Shown: positions 8,260 to 17,020, numbered from the stretch's first letter. The stretch is 64,000 nt of DNA from Nocardia niwae NBRC 108934 = DSM 45340 (GCF_001613465.1 NZ_BDCK01000026.1:62001-126000); one strand, 5' to 3'. Notes: a model not told the origin generated them from the sequence alone. Program-made: numbers and translations.

Positions 8260-8836
8260 GACGCACACGGGCGAAGAGTTGGACCTCGCCGTCGCTGCCG
8301 CTGCGCAGGGCGACAGATCCGCTTTAGCTCAGGTACTGGAGATGATCCGCCCGCTGGTGGTGCGCTACTGCCGCGCGCGGATCGGAGCCGCGGAGCGTGG
8401 GCAGCTCTCCGCGGACGACGTTGCGCAGGAGGTTTGCCTGGCTGTGATGACAGCCTTGCCCAGGTATCAAGACCAGGGCAGGCCCTTCATGGCCTTCGTT
8501 TACGGAATCGCTTCGCACAAGGTCGCCGACGCGCATCGCAACGCCGCCCGTAACAAGGCGGAGGCGATGGCCGAAGTACCAGATGTCATATCCACCGACC
8601 AGGGACCGGAACAACGAGCTCTCGAATCCGAGACGAGCAGACAGATGAATCGTCTGCTCGCGACGCTTCCCGAGAAGCATCGAGAGATCTTGATCCTGCG
8701 CTTGGTCATGGGTTTGTCAGCGGAAGAAACCGCAGTCGCCGTGGGCAGTACGGCGGGTGCGGTACGGGTCGCCCAACACAGGGCACTCGCGAAACTCAAG
8801 TCACAAGTGGCGAGGGCAGGTGAAATGTATGGCTAG
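8258..8836 (+). CDS. sigD: RNA polymerase sigma-D factor
   Basis: 192 residues from the ATG at 8258 (an in-frame GTG at 8198 would add 20). Region 2 is RPLVVRYCRARIG...LSADDVAQEVCLAVMTALPRY with GRPFMAFVYGIASHKVADAHR; region 4 is LPEKHREILILRLVMGLSAEETAVAVGSTAGAVRVAQHRALAKL, nearly identical to mycobacterial SigD. SigD works in stationary phase and affects ribosomal and chaperone genes in M. tuberculosis. The start is uncertain: neither candidate has a good ribosome site, and the extension from 8198 is similar to the annotated mycobacterial N-terminus. It overlaps rsdA by 8 bases, so the sigma and anti-sigma are co-translated. Confidence 0.93.
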   Translation: MTHTGEELDLAVAAAAQGDRSALAQVLEMIRPLVVRYCRARIGAAERGQLSADDVAQEVCLAVMTALPRYQDQGRPFMAFVYGIASHKVADAHRNAARNKAEAMAEVPDVISTDQGPEQRALESETSRQMNRLLATLPEKHREILILRLVMGLSAEETAVAVGSTAGAVRVAQHRALAKLKSQVARAGEMYG

Positions 8837-10013
8837 GGATGGCGAGCGCGGTCGGGGTGACTGGAAGGCGCGGCTTGGATCGCGAAACAGCGGTCCCTAC
8901 GCCGAGGCGTCCGGTGACACCGGCCCGGTCGACATCGCCGCGGTACGCCGCGACGATGCTCTGATCGATGCCATCGCCAGCGATGGTCCGGTGCACACCG
9001 ACAGCGCCGAGGAGTATCAGCTCGCGACGTTGCTCGCGGATTGGCGAGCGGAATTGATCGCGCCTCCGATGCCGGCCGAACCGGACCTGGATGCGATCGT
9101 GGCCGCGGTGAACCAGGAGATCGGCGCGCGGCAGGTTCGCATCGGAGCGCACAACGGCGGGCGACTGAGGCTGGTCCGCCCGATCATGGGCGCCGCGGCC
9201 GCGCTGGCCCTGGTCATCGGCGGCATGACGGCGTTCTCGTACAACGCGGAGCCGGGCGATCCGCTGTGGCGGGTCAAGGAGGTCGTGTTCAGCGAACAGG
9301 CCCAGACCACGGTGGTGCAGCGTGCGGGCGACGATCTGAACGAGGCGTCGACACTGGTCACGCAGAACCCGGAGCAGGCCAAGGTGCGCCTGGAGCGCGC
9401 CAAGGAGAACGCCGCGCAGGTCAGCGATCCGGACAAGCGCGCCGACCTGATGGCCGAGTGGGAGCGGTTGCTCGCGGAGCTGCGCAAGGTGGACCGCGGA
9501 CTGGCCGACCAGCTCGAGGCGACGGTGCCCAAGACCACCGATCCGCGCGCCACCCCGGGCACCAGTGCGACCACGAAGCCCAATTCGTCGACCGGTGGGT
9601 CCTCGACGATCGTGCAGCAGCCGGGTGCGTCGACCAAGCCGTCGACCACGGTCGATGCCACTGCTCCGAACGGGGGCGGAACACCGAGCGATGGCGGAAC
9701 CCCGAACGGCGGAACTTCGAACGGCGGTGCGCCGACCACAGTGCCGCCGGTGACCACGGCCCCGCCGGCGACCACCCAGCCGCCGGCGACCGTGGAACCG
9801 ACGGCTCCGCAGGAGCCACCGGTCACGGAGGTCAAGCCGCCGCCCACAGGCGGACCCACGGGAGACACCGGTAATCCGACGGCGCCGCAGCAGCAGCCAC
9901 CCACCGCTCCGACGCAGGGCAACACCGGGACCAACAGCAACAACAATCAGCCCCCTACCTTCAGCGTGCCGGTCATCCCCAATCCGGGCTCGTTCGTGCC
10001 ACCCGGTCGCTGA
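8829..10013 (+). CDS. rsdA: Anti-sigma-D factor RsdA
   Basis: 394 residues. The cytoplasmic N-terminus contains the sigma-binding stretch VDIAAVRRDDALIDAIAS followed by EEYQLATLLADWRAEL, as in M. tuberculosis RsdA (Rv3413c). One membrane span follows (IMGAAAALALVIGGMTAF), then the conserved PGDPLWRVKEVVFSEQAQ and a long extracytoplasmic tail rich in Thr, Pro, Gly and Asn. Start: ATG at 8829 with AGGTGA 5 bases upstream, inside the end of sigD. Release of SigD in mycobacteria involves regulated degradation of RsdA; the same logic is expected here. A terminator follows directly. Confidence 0.92.
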   Translation: MARDGERGRGDWKARLGSRNSGPYAEASGDTGPVDIAAVRRDDALIDAIASDGPVHTDSAEEYQLATLLADWRAELIAPPMPAEPDLDAIVAAVNQEIGARQVRIGAHNGGRLRLVRPIMGAAAALALVIGGMTAFSYNAEPGDPLWRVKEVVFSEQAQTTVVQRAGDDLNEASTLVTQNPEQAKVRLERAKENAAQVSDPDKRADLMAEWERLLAELRKVDRGLADQLEATVPKTTDPRATPGTSATTKPNSSTGGSSTIVQQPGASTKPSTTVDATAPNGGGTPSDGGTPNGGTSNGGAPTTVPPVTTAPPATTQPPATVEPTAPQEPPVTEVKPPPTGGPTGDTGNPTAPQQQPPTAPTQGNTGTNSNNNQPPTFSVPVIPNPGSFVPPGR

Positions 10014-10040
10014 CAGAAGAAGTACCGGATACGGCAAGAA

Positions 10041-10077
10041 CCGATCGCCAGCCAGGCGGTCGGCTTTTTGTCTTTGT
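10041..10077 (+). terminator. Rho-independent terminator of sigD-rsdA
   Basis: CCGATCGCC (10041-10049), a 5 base loop and GGCGGTCGG (10055-10063), 8 of 9 positions paired, followed by TTTTT and a further T-rich stretch. This is a textbook intrinsic terminator 27 bases after the rsdA stop. Confidence 0.9.
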
Positions 10078-10240
10078 GGAGCCGGTCTTCCCGGCGAGAA
10101 CTGTCGGACCGGGATTCGTCGGCGCGCTCAGGAGCGCCGCCATTCGCTTGTCGAAGTGATCTGTGTGCGTCGAAAATCACAGTGGCAAGCGTCGAGTCGC
10201 GCGCCTCGCGAGGCCCGCGTGCGTCTCGGTCGGACCGGTT

Positions 10241-10654
10241 TCAGCCGTCGAATCCGTCGAACCCGTCGCCGTGGAAGGCCTCGTTCATCGAGGCGTCGGC
10301 GTACCCCCGGCAGTAGTCCCAGGTGACGTACGCTTCCGGCGTCGGGTCGTAGGCGGGCTCGTGCGGGCGGACCGTGCCGTCGACCAGCAGCTGCAGCAAG
10401 TTGGCGCGCAACATGTCCCAGTCGTGGTAGTGGTCCTGCCTGCAGTCTTCGCAGCTGACCACGAGCCCGCGGATACCGCGGTGGGCCAGCAGCGCCTCGT
10501 ACACCGCGAGGTCGGCGAGATCCTCCTCGACCGCAAGGCGCTCGTGGGGATCCAGCGGTTCACCGGGCTCGATGGCGTCGAGCGCGGCGGACGGGTCGGA
10601 GGGGTCTCCGGCGAACGGATCCGGCGGCAAGCCAGGTGGTAGATGGTCACGCAC
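10241..10654 (-). CDS. DUF5319 conserved protein (Rv3412 family)
   Basis: 137 residues. Nearly invariant in actinobacteria: MRDHLPPGLPPDPFAGDP at the start, LADLAVYEALLAHRGIRGLVV, then CEDCRQDHYHDWDMLRANLL and YVTWDYCRGYADASMNEA. The Cys-x-x-Cys with nearby His residues suggests a bound metal, but no function is established. The start is GTG at 10654. Divergent from guaB2, as in M. tuberculosis (Rv3412 beside guaB2). The C-terminal GDGFDGFDG is specific to this lineage. Confidence 0.9.
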   Translation of the reverse strand: MRDHLPPGLPPDPFAGDPSDPSAALDAIEPGEPLDPHERLAVEEDLADLAVYEALLAHRGIRGLVVSCEDCRQDHYHDWDMLRANLLQLLVDGTVRPHEPAYDPTPEAYVTWDYCRGYADASMNEAFHGDGFDGFDG

Positions 10655-10878
10655 ATCCCCACGGTACGCAGAACAGGGTGGTCTGCGCCAGCTATGCGGC
10701 CTGCCAGTTTCGGTGGTGGGCTCACTTCGTCGGCGAGTTCACCGGACAGATACCATGGAGCACAGGCTACGGCGGGTCCCGACCGCACCGCCGCCGCACC
10801 CAGTCCATCCCATCAGCCGTCACGGCGCCGGTTACCCCGGCGCCGGTCGCTATCGACGTCCAGGAGGGGTCGATCCGA

Positions 10879-12423
10879 ATGAGTAATCCCGTACCGGGCG
10901 AACGAATCGCAGTCCGCCCTCCTACGGGTGGCGACGATCCGAACAAGATCGCCATGCTCGGCCTCACATTCGACGATGTGCTGTTGCTGCCTGCCGCCTC
11001 GGATCTCATCCCCAGCTCTGTGGAGACCTCCAGCCGGCTGACGCGGGAGATCCGCCTGCGCACCCCGCTGGTCAGTTCGGCCATGGACACGGTGACCGAG
11101 GCGCGGATGGCGATCGCCATGGCCCGCTCGGGCGGTATGGGCGTGTTGCATCGCAACCTCTCGGCCGCCGACCAGGCTTCCCAGGTGGAGACGGTCAAGC
11201 GGTCCGAGGCGGGCATGGTCACCGACCCGGTGACCTGCCGTCCGACCGACACCCTCGCCGAAGTCGACGCCATGTGCGCCAGGTTCCGCATCTCCGGTCT
11301 CCCGGTGGTGGATGAGACCGGTGCGCTTGTGGGCATCATCACCAACCGCGATATGCGGTTCGAGGTGGACCAGAACCGCCGCGTCGCCGATGTGATGACC
11401 AAGGCTCCGCTGATCACCGCGCAGGAGGGCGTGACCGCCGAGGCCGCGCTCGGGTTGCTGCGCAGGCACAAGGTGGAGAAGCTGCCGATCGTCGACGGCA
11501 ACGGCCGCTTGCGCGGCCTGATCACCGTCAAGGACTTCGTCAAGACCGATCAGTACCCGAACGCCACCAAGGACCGGGACGGCCGGCTGCTGGTCGGCGC
11601 CGCGGTCGGCGTCGGCGCGGACGCCTGGTCGCGTGCCATGACGCTGGCCGACGCGGGTGTCGACGTGCTCGTGGTGGACACCGCGCACGGTCATCAGGCG
11701 CAGGTGCTGCAGATGGTGACCAAGGTCAAGTCCGAAGTCGGCGACCGCATCCAGGTGGTCGGCGGCAACGTGGCCACCCGCCAGGGCGCGGCCGCCCTGG
11801 TCGAAGCGGGCGCGGACGCGGTCAAGGTGGGCGTCGGTCCCGGGTCCATCTGCACCACCCGCGTCGTGGCGGGCGTCGGCGCACCGCAGATCACCGCGAT
11901 CCTGGAGGCGGTCGCCGCGTGCAAGCCCGCGGGCGTGCCGGTGATCGCCGACGGCGGCATCCAATACTCCGGTGATGTCGCCAAGGCCATCGCCGCGGGC
12001 GCCTCGACGGTGATGCTCGGCTCGCTGCTCGCGGGCACCGCGGAGTCGCCGGGCGAGTTGATCCTGGTCGGCGGCAAGCAGTTCAAGAGCTACCGCGGGA
12101 TGGGTTCGCTGGGCGCCATGCAGGGCCGCGGCCAGGCGAAGTCGTTCTCCAAGGACCGCTACTTCCAGGACGACGTGCTGGCCGAGGACAAGCTGGTGCC
12201 CGAGGGCATCGAGGGCAGGGTGCCGTTCCGCGGCCCGGTCAACCAGGTGATCCACCAGTTGGTCGGCGGCCTGCGCGCCGCCATGGGCTACACCGGTTCG
12301 CAGTCGATCGCGCATCTGCAGGAAGCGCAGTTCGTGCAGATCACCGCGGCGGGCCTGAAGGAGAGCCATCCGCACGACATCACCATGACTGTCGAGGCCC
12401 CTAACTACACCGGACGGGCTTAG
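10879..12423 (+). CDS. guaB2: IMP dehydrogenase GuaB2
   Basis: 514 residues. Converts IMP to XMP with NAD+, the committed step of GTP synthesis. Domains: N-terminal barrel strand LTFDDVLLLPAASD, a CBS pair at roughly residues 110-230 (ISGLPVVDETGALVGIITNRD and VEKLPIVDGNGRLRGLITVKD), the catalytic loop GPGSICTTRVVAGVG with the active Cys near residue 325, and the flap YRGMGSLGAM. Start: ATG at 10879 with AGGAGGGG about 9 bases upstream; the frame stays open upstream but without similarity. It is followed by a palindromic repeat and the paralogue guaB3. Confidence 0.97.
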   Translation: MSNPVPGERIAVRPPTGGDDPNKIAMLGLTFDDVLLLPAASDLIPSSVETSSRLTREIRLRTPLVSSAMDTVTEARMAIAMARSGGMGVLHRNLSAADQASQVETVKRSEAGMVTDPVTCRPTDTLAEVDAMCARFRISGLPVVDETGALVGIITNRDMRFEVDQNRRVADVMTKAPLITAQEGVTAEAALGLLRRHKVEKLPIVDGNGRLRGLITVKDFVKTDQYPNATKDRDGRLLVGAAVGVGADAWSRAMTLADAGVDVLVVDTAHGHQAQVLQMVTKVKSEVGDRIQVVGGNVATRQGAAALVEAGADAVKVGVGPGSICTTRVVAGVGAPQITAILEAVAACKPAGVPVIADGGIQYSGDVAKAIAAGASTVMLGSLLAGTAESPGELILVGGKQFKSYRGMGSLGAMQGRGQAKSFSKDRYFQDDVLAEDKLVPEGIEGRVPFRGPVNQVIHQLVGGLRAAMGYTGSQSIAHLQEAQFVQITAAGLKESHPHDITMTVEAPNYTGRA

Positions 12424-12558
12424 CCCCACTAGGTTCGTGTACAGGACCAACCGGTCCGTGCATGATGGAGCTCGCCCACCGGCTGTGGCGGTGAGCGACC
12501 TGCGGCGAGTTGGCGGTCTCGTGCTGCCCACCTGCCCCCACAAGTAGCCACTGGAGGC

Positions 12559-12701
12559 GCGAGTCATACGAGCGCCGTTCGCGGCCCGGCTCGGGTCCCA
12601 GCGGTCGAAGCGCATGCGCCGCAGGCGCGAGTCTCGACCGCTGGAACGCGAGCCATAAGGGGCCGCGAACACGCAGCGCCGCAGGCGCTGCAAATCAGAC
12701 A
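12559..12701 (+). repeat. Palindromic repeat, copy A (guaB2-guaB3 spacer)
   Basis: About 143 bases, matched at better than 90% by the inverted copy at 13882-14025. It folds on itself: GTTCGCGGCC (12577-12586) pairs with 12661-12670, then CGGCTCG with CGAGCC, then CCAGCGGTCGA with TCGACCGCTGG; near one end is a separate hairpin CAGCGCC-GCA-GGCGCTG (12674-12690). It ends where the guaB3 ribosome site (AAGGAG, 12701-12706) begins. No terminal target duplication or ORF is evident. Confidence 0.9.
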
Positions 12702-12713
12702 AGGAGATTTCGC

Positions 12714-13877
12714 GTGCGCGACATGGTGGAGATCGGCATGGGCCGGACCGCCCGGCGTACCTACGAGCTGGACGACGTCGACATCGTCCCCTCGCGCCGG
12801 ACCCGCTCGTCGAAGCAGGTCTCGCTGTCCTGGCAGCTGGACGCCTACCGCTTCGAGATCCCGTTCCTCGCGCATCCCACCGACGCGCTGGTGTCGCCGG
12901 AGTTCGCCATCGAGCTCGGCCGCCTCGGCGGTCTCGGCGTGATCAACGGCGAGGGCCTGTGGGCGCGGCACGCGGATGTGGGCACGAAGATCGATCAGCT
13001 GCTCGAGCTCGTCGGCAAGGGCGGTTACGAGCGTGCCGTGGCGTTGCTGCAGGAGCTGCACGCCGCGCCGATGCAGCCGGATCTGCTCGCCGCAGCGGTC
13101 GCGCAGGTCCGCGCCGCCGGTGTCACCGTCGCGGTCCGGGTGAGCCCGCAGAACGCGCGCACGCTCACCCCCGCGCTGCTGCAGGCGGGCATCGACCTGC
13201 TCGTGGTGCACGGCACGATCATTTCCGCCGAGCATGTCGGCGACGGTGAGCCGCTGAACCTCAAAACCTTCATCGCCGAGCTGGACGTGCCCGTGGTCGC
13301 GGGCGGCGTGAGCGATCACCGCACCGCGCTGCACCTGATGCGCACCGGTGCGGCGGGCGTCATCGTCGGCTACGGCTCCTACCCCGGCGCGACCACCACC
13401 GGCGAGGTGCTGGGCATCGGCGTCCCGATGGCCACCGCGATCGCCGACGCCGCGGCCGCGCGCCGCGACTACCTGGACGAGACCGGCGGCCGCTACGTGC
13501 ACGTCATCGCGGACGGCGACATCGCCACCTCGGGGCAGCTGGCCAAGGCGATCGCATGTGGCGCCGACGCCGCCATGCTCGGAGTGCCGCTGGCCGTGGC
13601 CGCGGAGGCGCCTGGCCGTGGCTGGTACTGGCCGTCGGCGGCCGCGCATCCGTCGGTGCCGCGTGGGTCGATGCTGCACGTCGACGATCCGTGGGATCTC
13701 GGTGGCGAGCCGGTCGGCGACCCTGTGCGCCCGAGCCTGGAGCGCGTGCTCTTCGGCCCGTCCGACGATCCGTTCGGCTCGTTGAATCTCGTCGGCGGGC
13801 TTCGCCGTTCGATGGCCAAGGCCGGTTACTCGGATCTGAAGGAATTCCAGAAGGTCGGCCTGAGCGTGCGCGCTTGA
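12714..13877 (+). CDS. guaB3: IMP dehydrogenase family protein GuaB3 (no CBS domains)
   Basis: 387 residues. An actinobacterial GuaB-related TIM-barrel protein with the signature MVEIGMGRTARRTYELDDVDIVPSRRTRSSK, EFAIELGRLGGLGVINGEGL and NLVGGLRRSMAKAGYSDLKEFQKVGL. The CBS module is absent and the GuaB active-site sequence GSxCTTR is not seen; the loop here reads GYGSYPGATTTG. It may act in purine metabolism but an IMP dehydrogenase activity is not assured. Start: GTG at 12714 lies 7 bases after AAGGAG; the ATG at 12723 is too far from it. Both flanks are inverted copies of one palindromic repeat. Confidence 0.93.
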   Translation: MRDMVEIGMGRTARRTYELDDVDIVPSRRTRSSKQVSLSWQLDAYRFEIPFLAHPTDALVSPEFAIELGRLGGLGVINGEGLWARHADVGTKIDQLLELVGKGGYERAVALLQELHAAPMQPDLLAAAVAQVRAAGVTVAVRVSPQNARTLTPALLQAGIDLLVVHGTIISAEHVGDGEPLNLKTFIAELDVPVVAGGVSDHRTALHLMRTGAAGVIVGYGSYPGATTTGEVLGIGVPMATAIADAAAARRDYLDETGGRYVHVIADGDIATSGQLAKAIACGADAAMLGVPLAVAAEAPGRGWYWPSAAAHPSVPRGSMLHVDDPWDLGGEPVGDPVRPSLERVLFGPSDDPFGSLNLVGGLRRSMAKAGYSDLKEFQKVGLSVRA

Positions 13878-13881
13878 GCTC

Positions 13882-14025
13882 TGTCTGATTTGCAGCGCCT
13901 GCGGCGCTGCGTGTTCGCGGCCCTTTTATGGCTCGCGTTCCAGCGGTCGAGACTCGCGCCTGCGGCGCATGCGCTTCGACCGCTGGAACGCGAGCCGGGC
14001 CGCGAACGGCGCTCGTAAGACTCGC
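13882..14025 (-). repeat. Palindromic repeat, copy B (inverted, after guaB3)
   Basis: Reverse complement of copy A at 12559-12701 with only a handful of differences. It begins 4 bases after the guaB3 stop and carries the same hairpins. With copy A it encloses guaB3 exactly. The rest of the gap to 14211 holds nothing recognisable. Confidence 0.9.
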
Positions 14026-14211
14026 TTCTCTGGTGGTCGCCGAGTGGCTCGGAGGGCGCCCAGGGCTGGTCGCCGCTGCGTTCCGCCGCACGCGGATCGG
14101 CATGCGTTCGTGCACCGTGAAGCTTGCGGCAGGGTTTCGTGCTACCGATCTCGAGCATGCTTCGTTCGGGATCGGGGTGCCATGGTTTCGATGACTCATC
14201 CGTGAGTGATT

Positions 14212-15012
14212 TCATCGCACGCGGGTGGGCTTTGTTCTGGCGCGCAGGAATTGCTGGATCGCGTGGTTCACCGGCTCGGGGTGGGTCATCGTGACGGCCA
14301 GTCGTGCTTCGGCGATTTCGATGAAGGTGGCGCCGGACAGCCCGTAAGCCAGTTCCTGGGCGCGCTCGCGGTCCATGCCGCTGTGCGTGGGGTGGATCAC
14401 CAAGGCGGGACAGGCGATTTCGCGCAGGCGATCCAGCACCGAATCCCGGCTGAGCAGGCAGCCCGCAGCCACCTCGATGCCGCGGCGGTCGCGCACCAGC
14501 CAGCGCTGGGTCCAGATCGAGCGGTACCACTCGTCGTCGCCGATCAGCCAGGAGGCCAGCTGGTGCACGGCTCGTTCGCGGGAGCCGTCGTCGTACCACT
14601 CGTCGAGGAATTTCCGAGTGGCGGTGGATTGCTCCGGGGTCGGGCCGTGCGCTTCGGTGCTGATCAGGATGAGCGCGGAGACGCGTTCGGGCGCGATCAA
14701 CGCCGTGCGCAGCGCCGTGAAGCCGCCTTGCGCGGTGCCGCCGACCACGGCCTGCTCGGCGCCGAGATGATCGAGGACGGTCAGCGCGTCGCGGGCCGCG
14801 GTCCAATAGGTGAAGGGTAGGCCCTCGTCCCGAGTGCGGCCGTGGCCGCGGGCATCCCAGGAGACGATCCGGAACTCCGGTGCGAGCGCGGCCATTTGGG
14901 CGGCGAACATGGTGCGGTCCATGAAGAACTCGTGCGCCAGCAGTACCACCGGGCCGTCCCCGCCGCTGTCCTCGTAGTGGATGTCGGCATCGATCGCGCG
15001 GGCGAAGGGCAC
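14212..15012 (-). CDS. Alpha/beta-hydrolase fold protein with degenerate nucleophile elbow
   Basis: 266 residues. The oxyanion strand VVLLAHEFFMDRTMF, SWDARGHGRT and the terminal MTHPEPVNHAIQQFL follow the alpha/beta-hydrolase plan. The elbow, however, reads VVGGTAQGGF: the Gly-x-Nu-x-Gly position that normally holds Ser is Ala. With no nucleophile at that place the protein may be catalytically dead or use another chemistry. The substrate is unknown. It is convergent with guaB3 and divergent from guaA, and has no obvious partner. Confidence 0.85.
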   Translation of the reverse strand: MPFARAIDADIHYEDSGGDGPVVLLAHEFFMDRTMFAAQMAALAPEFRIVSWDARGHGRTRDEGLPFTYWTAARDALTVLDHLGAEQAVVGGTAQGGFTALRTALIAPERVSALILISTEAHGPTPEQSTATRKFLDEWYDDGSRERAVHQLASWLIGDDEWYRSIWTQRWLVRDRRGIEVAAGCLLSRDSVLDRLREIACPALVIHPTHSGMDRERAQELAYGLSGATFIEIAEARLAVTMTHPEPVNHAIQQFLRARTKPTRVR

Positions 15013-15130
15013 GAGCAGAAGGATAACCAGCGAGCCGGGCCGCGGGTGACGATTCGGGCGGTCGGCTCGCCTGCCGCGCCGGCCACTGTGCCGATGATTC
15101 GCTCGATTCGCCGCTCACTAAACTGGGTGG

Positions 15131-16705
15131 GTGGCACAAACCCAGAGACCGGTCCTCGTCGTCGACTTCGGAGCACAGTACGCCCAGCTGATCGCGCGGC
15201 GGGTGCGCGAGTCGAGCGTGTTCTCGGAAGTGGTCCCGCACACCACGACGGTGGAGGAGATCGCCGAGAAGCAGCCGCTCGCTGTGATCCTCTCCGGCGG
15301 CCCGGCCAGCGTCTACGCCGAAGGCGCGCCGCAGCTGGACCCCCGGTTGTTCGAGCTCGGGCTGCCGGTCTTCGGCATCTGCTACGGCTTCCAGGCGATG
15401 GCCCAGGCGCTGGGCGGCACGGTCGCGCACACCGGCACCCGCGAGTACGGGCGCACCGAACTCAACATCGACGGCGGTTTGCTGCACGGCGGCCTGCCCA
15501 CCATTCAGCCGGTGTGGATGAGCCACGGCGACGCGGTCACCGATGCCCCGGAGGGCTTCGAGGTCACCGGCACCACCGCGGGCGCACCGGTCGCCGCCTT
15601 CGAGGATCGCGCGCGCAGGCTGGCCGGTGTGCAGTATCACCCGGAGGTGCTGCACTCGCCGCACGGACAGCAGGTGCTGAGCAGGTTTCTGCACGAACTC
15701 GCGGGCATCCCCTCCAGTTGGACGCCGGCGAACATCGCCGATTCGCTCGTCGCCTCGGTGCGTGAGCAGATCGGGGACGGGCACGCGATCTGCGGACTGT
15801 CCGGTGGGGTGGACAGCGCCGTCGCCGCCGCTCTGGTGCAGCGTGCCATCGGCGACCGGCTCACCTGCGTGTTCGTCGACCACGGCCTGCTTCGGGCGGG
15901 GGAGCGCGAGCAGGTGCAGCAGGATTTCGTCGCCGCGACCGGCGCCAAGCTGGTGACCGTCGACGCGGTGGACAAGTTCCTCGGCGAATTGAAGGGCGTG
16001 ACCGATCCCGAGGAGAAGCGCAAGATCATCGGGCGGGAGTTCATCCGTTCCTTCGAGGACGCGGTGGGCGAGGTGGTGCTCGAGCACGGCGAGGCCGACG
16101 GCGCGACGCCGAAGGTCGAGTACCTGGTGCAGGGCACGCTCTACCCGGACGTCGTGGAGTCCGGCGGCGGCAGCGGCACCGCGAACATCAAGAGCCATCA
16201 CAATGTCGGCGGCCTGCCCGACGACCTGGAGTTCGACCTGGTGGAACCGCTGCGGTTGCTGTTCAAGGACGAGGTCCGCGCGGTCGGTCGTGAGCTCGGG
16301 CTGCCCGAGGAAATCGTTGCCCGCCAACCGTTCCCGGGGCCGGGTCTCGCCATCCGGATCGTCGGCGAGGTCACCGCGGATCGGTTGGAGACGCTGCGCC
16401 AAGCCGACGCGATCGCCCGCGAGGAGCTGACCGCTGCCGGTCTGGACGGGCAGATCTGGCAGTGCCCGGTCGTGCTGCTCGCGGAGGTGCGCAGCGTCGG
16501 TGTCCAGGGCGACGGCCGCACCTACGGTCATCCGATCGTGCTGCGCCCGGTCTCCAGTGAAGACGCCATGACCGCGGACTGGACCCGGTTGCCCTACGAG
16601 GTGCTCGAACGCATCTCGACTCGCATCACCAACGAGGTGGCGGAGGTCAACCGCGTGGTCTTGGACGTGACCAGCAAGCCGCCGGGCACCATCGAGTGGG
16701 AGTGA
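15131..16705 (+). CDS. guaA: GMP synthase (glutamine-hydrolysing)
   Basis: 524 residues. Amidates XMP to GMP using glutamine and ATP, the last step of guanine nucleotide synthesis. The N-terminal class I amidotransferase domain shows GICYGFQ (nucleophile Cys near residue 84) and GVQYHPEV with the catalytic His; the ATP-pyrophosphatase P-loop SGGVDSAV starts near residue 224; the C-terminal dimerisation domain ends in the conserved KPPGTIEWE. The GTG at 15131 follows TAAACT (15119-15124) by 6 bases, a likely leaderless start, although the GGGTGG between could also serve as a weak ribosome site. Confidence 0.97.
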   Translation: MAQTQRPVLVVDFGAQYAQLIARRVRESSVFSEVVPHTTTVEEIAEKQPLAVILSGGPASVYAEGAPQLDPRLFELGLPVFGICYGFQAMAQALGGTVAHTGTREYGRTELNIDGGLLHGGLPTIQPVWMSHGDAVTDAPEGFEVTGTTAGAPVAAFEDRARRLAGVQYHPEVLHSPHGQQVLSRFLHELAGIPSSWTPANIADSLVASVREQIGDGHAICGLSGGVDSAVAAALVQRAIGDRLTCVFVDHGLLRAGEREQVQQDFVAATGAKLVTVDAVDKFLGELKGVTDPEEKRKIIGREFIRSFEDAVGEVVLEHGEADGATPKVEYLVQGTLYPDVVESGGGSGTANIKSHHNVGGLPDDLEFDLVEPLRLLFKDEVRAVGRELGLPEEIVARQPFPGPGLAIRIVGEVTADRLETLRQADAIAREELTAAGLDGQIWQCPVVLLAEVRSVGVQGDGRTYGHPIVLRPVSSEDAMTADWTRLPYEVLERISTRITNEVAEVNRVVLDVTSKPPGTIEWE

Positions 16706-16765
16706 CCCTCCGGCTGCGCGCCGGGCGGTAGCCGCTCGTCGTCGTCATCGAGCCGGATGACGAGG

Positions 16766-16900
16766 TCAGCGAGGGCGGTGGAAGGCGCTGTGCAGGATCA
16801 GGTGGCCCAGGAGCGCGCCGGCCGGGGCACCAGGACGGGTATCCGGCGGTGTGCTGCGAGCTGTGGGAAGCGTCTGGTCGGTGGGTTTGTCGGAGTTCAT
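16766..16900 (-). CDS. Possible 44-residue small protein
   Basis: A short frame starting ATG at 16900 with AGGAG at an ideal 6-7 base distance, ending TGA at 16766. It encodes a Pro/Thr-rich N-terminal half followed by a moderately hydrophobic GALLGHLILHSAF. No family recognised. It lies between guaA and the terminator of the PspC operon, on the minus strand, and fills most of an otherwise empty 315 base gap. The good ribosome site is the main argument; the product is not homologous to anything I recognise. Confidence 0.4.
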   Translation of the reverse strand: MNSDKPTDQTLPTARSTPPDTRPGAPAGALLGHLILHSAFHRPR

Positions 16901-16984
16901 TCGGTTCTCCTGTCGTACGACGGCGAGGGGGAGTGTGGTCCGGCTCGCCTGGTGTGCCGGGGACGCTTCAGGGATGAAAAGAGG

Positions 16985-17012
16985 AACGGCCCGTCGTCGG
17001 TGACGGGCCGTT
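16985..17012 (-). terminator. Terminator of the PspC operon
   Basis: Perfect 11 bp inverted repeat (AACGGCCCGTC, 16985-16995, with 17002-17012) and 6 base loop. On the minus strand it comes 8 bases after the stop at 17021 and is followed by CCTCTTTTC, so it is a fair intrinsic terminator for the two minus-strand genes. Confidence 0.75.
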
Positions 17013-17020
17013 CGGCGTGA

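Noticed and set aside
13826..16531. A 901-codon minus-strand frame opposite guaA and across copy B of the repeat
   Set aside because: It lies antisense to well supported genes, has the Arg/Gly/Ala composition of a GC-rich shadow frame and no family similarity.
16757..17020. 87-codon plus-strand frame after guaA
   Set aside because: No ribosome site or similarity, and it runs through the minus-strand terminator at 16985-17012.
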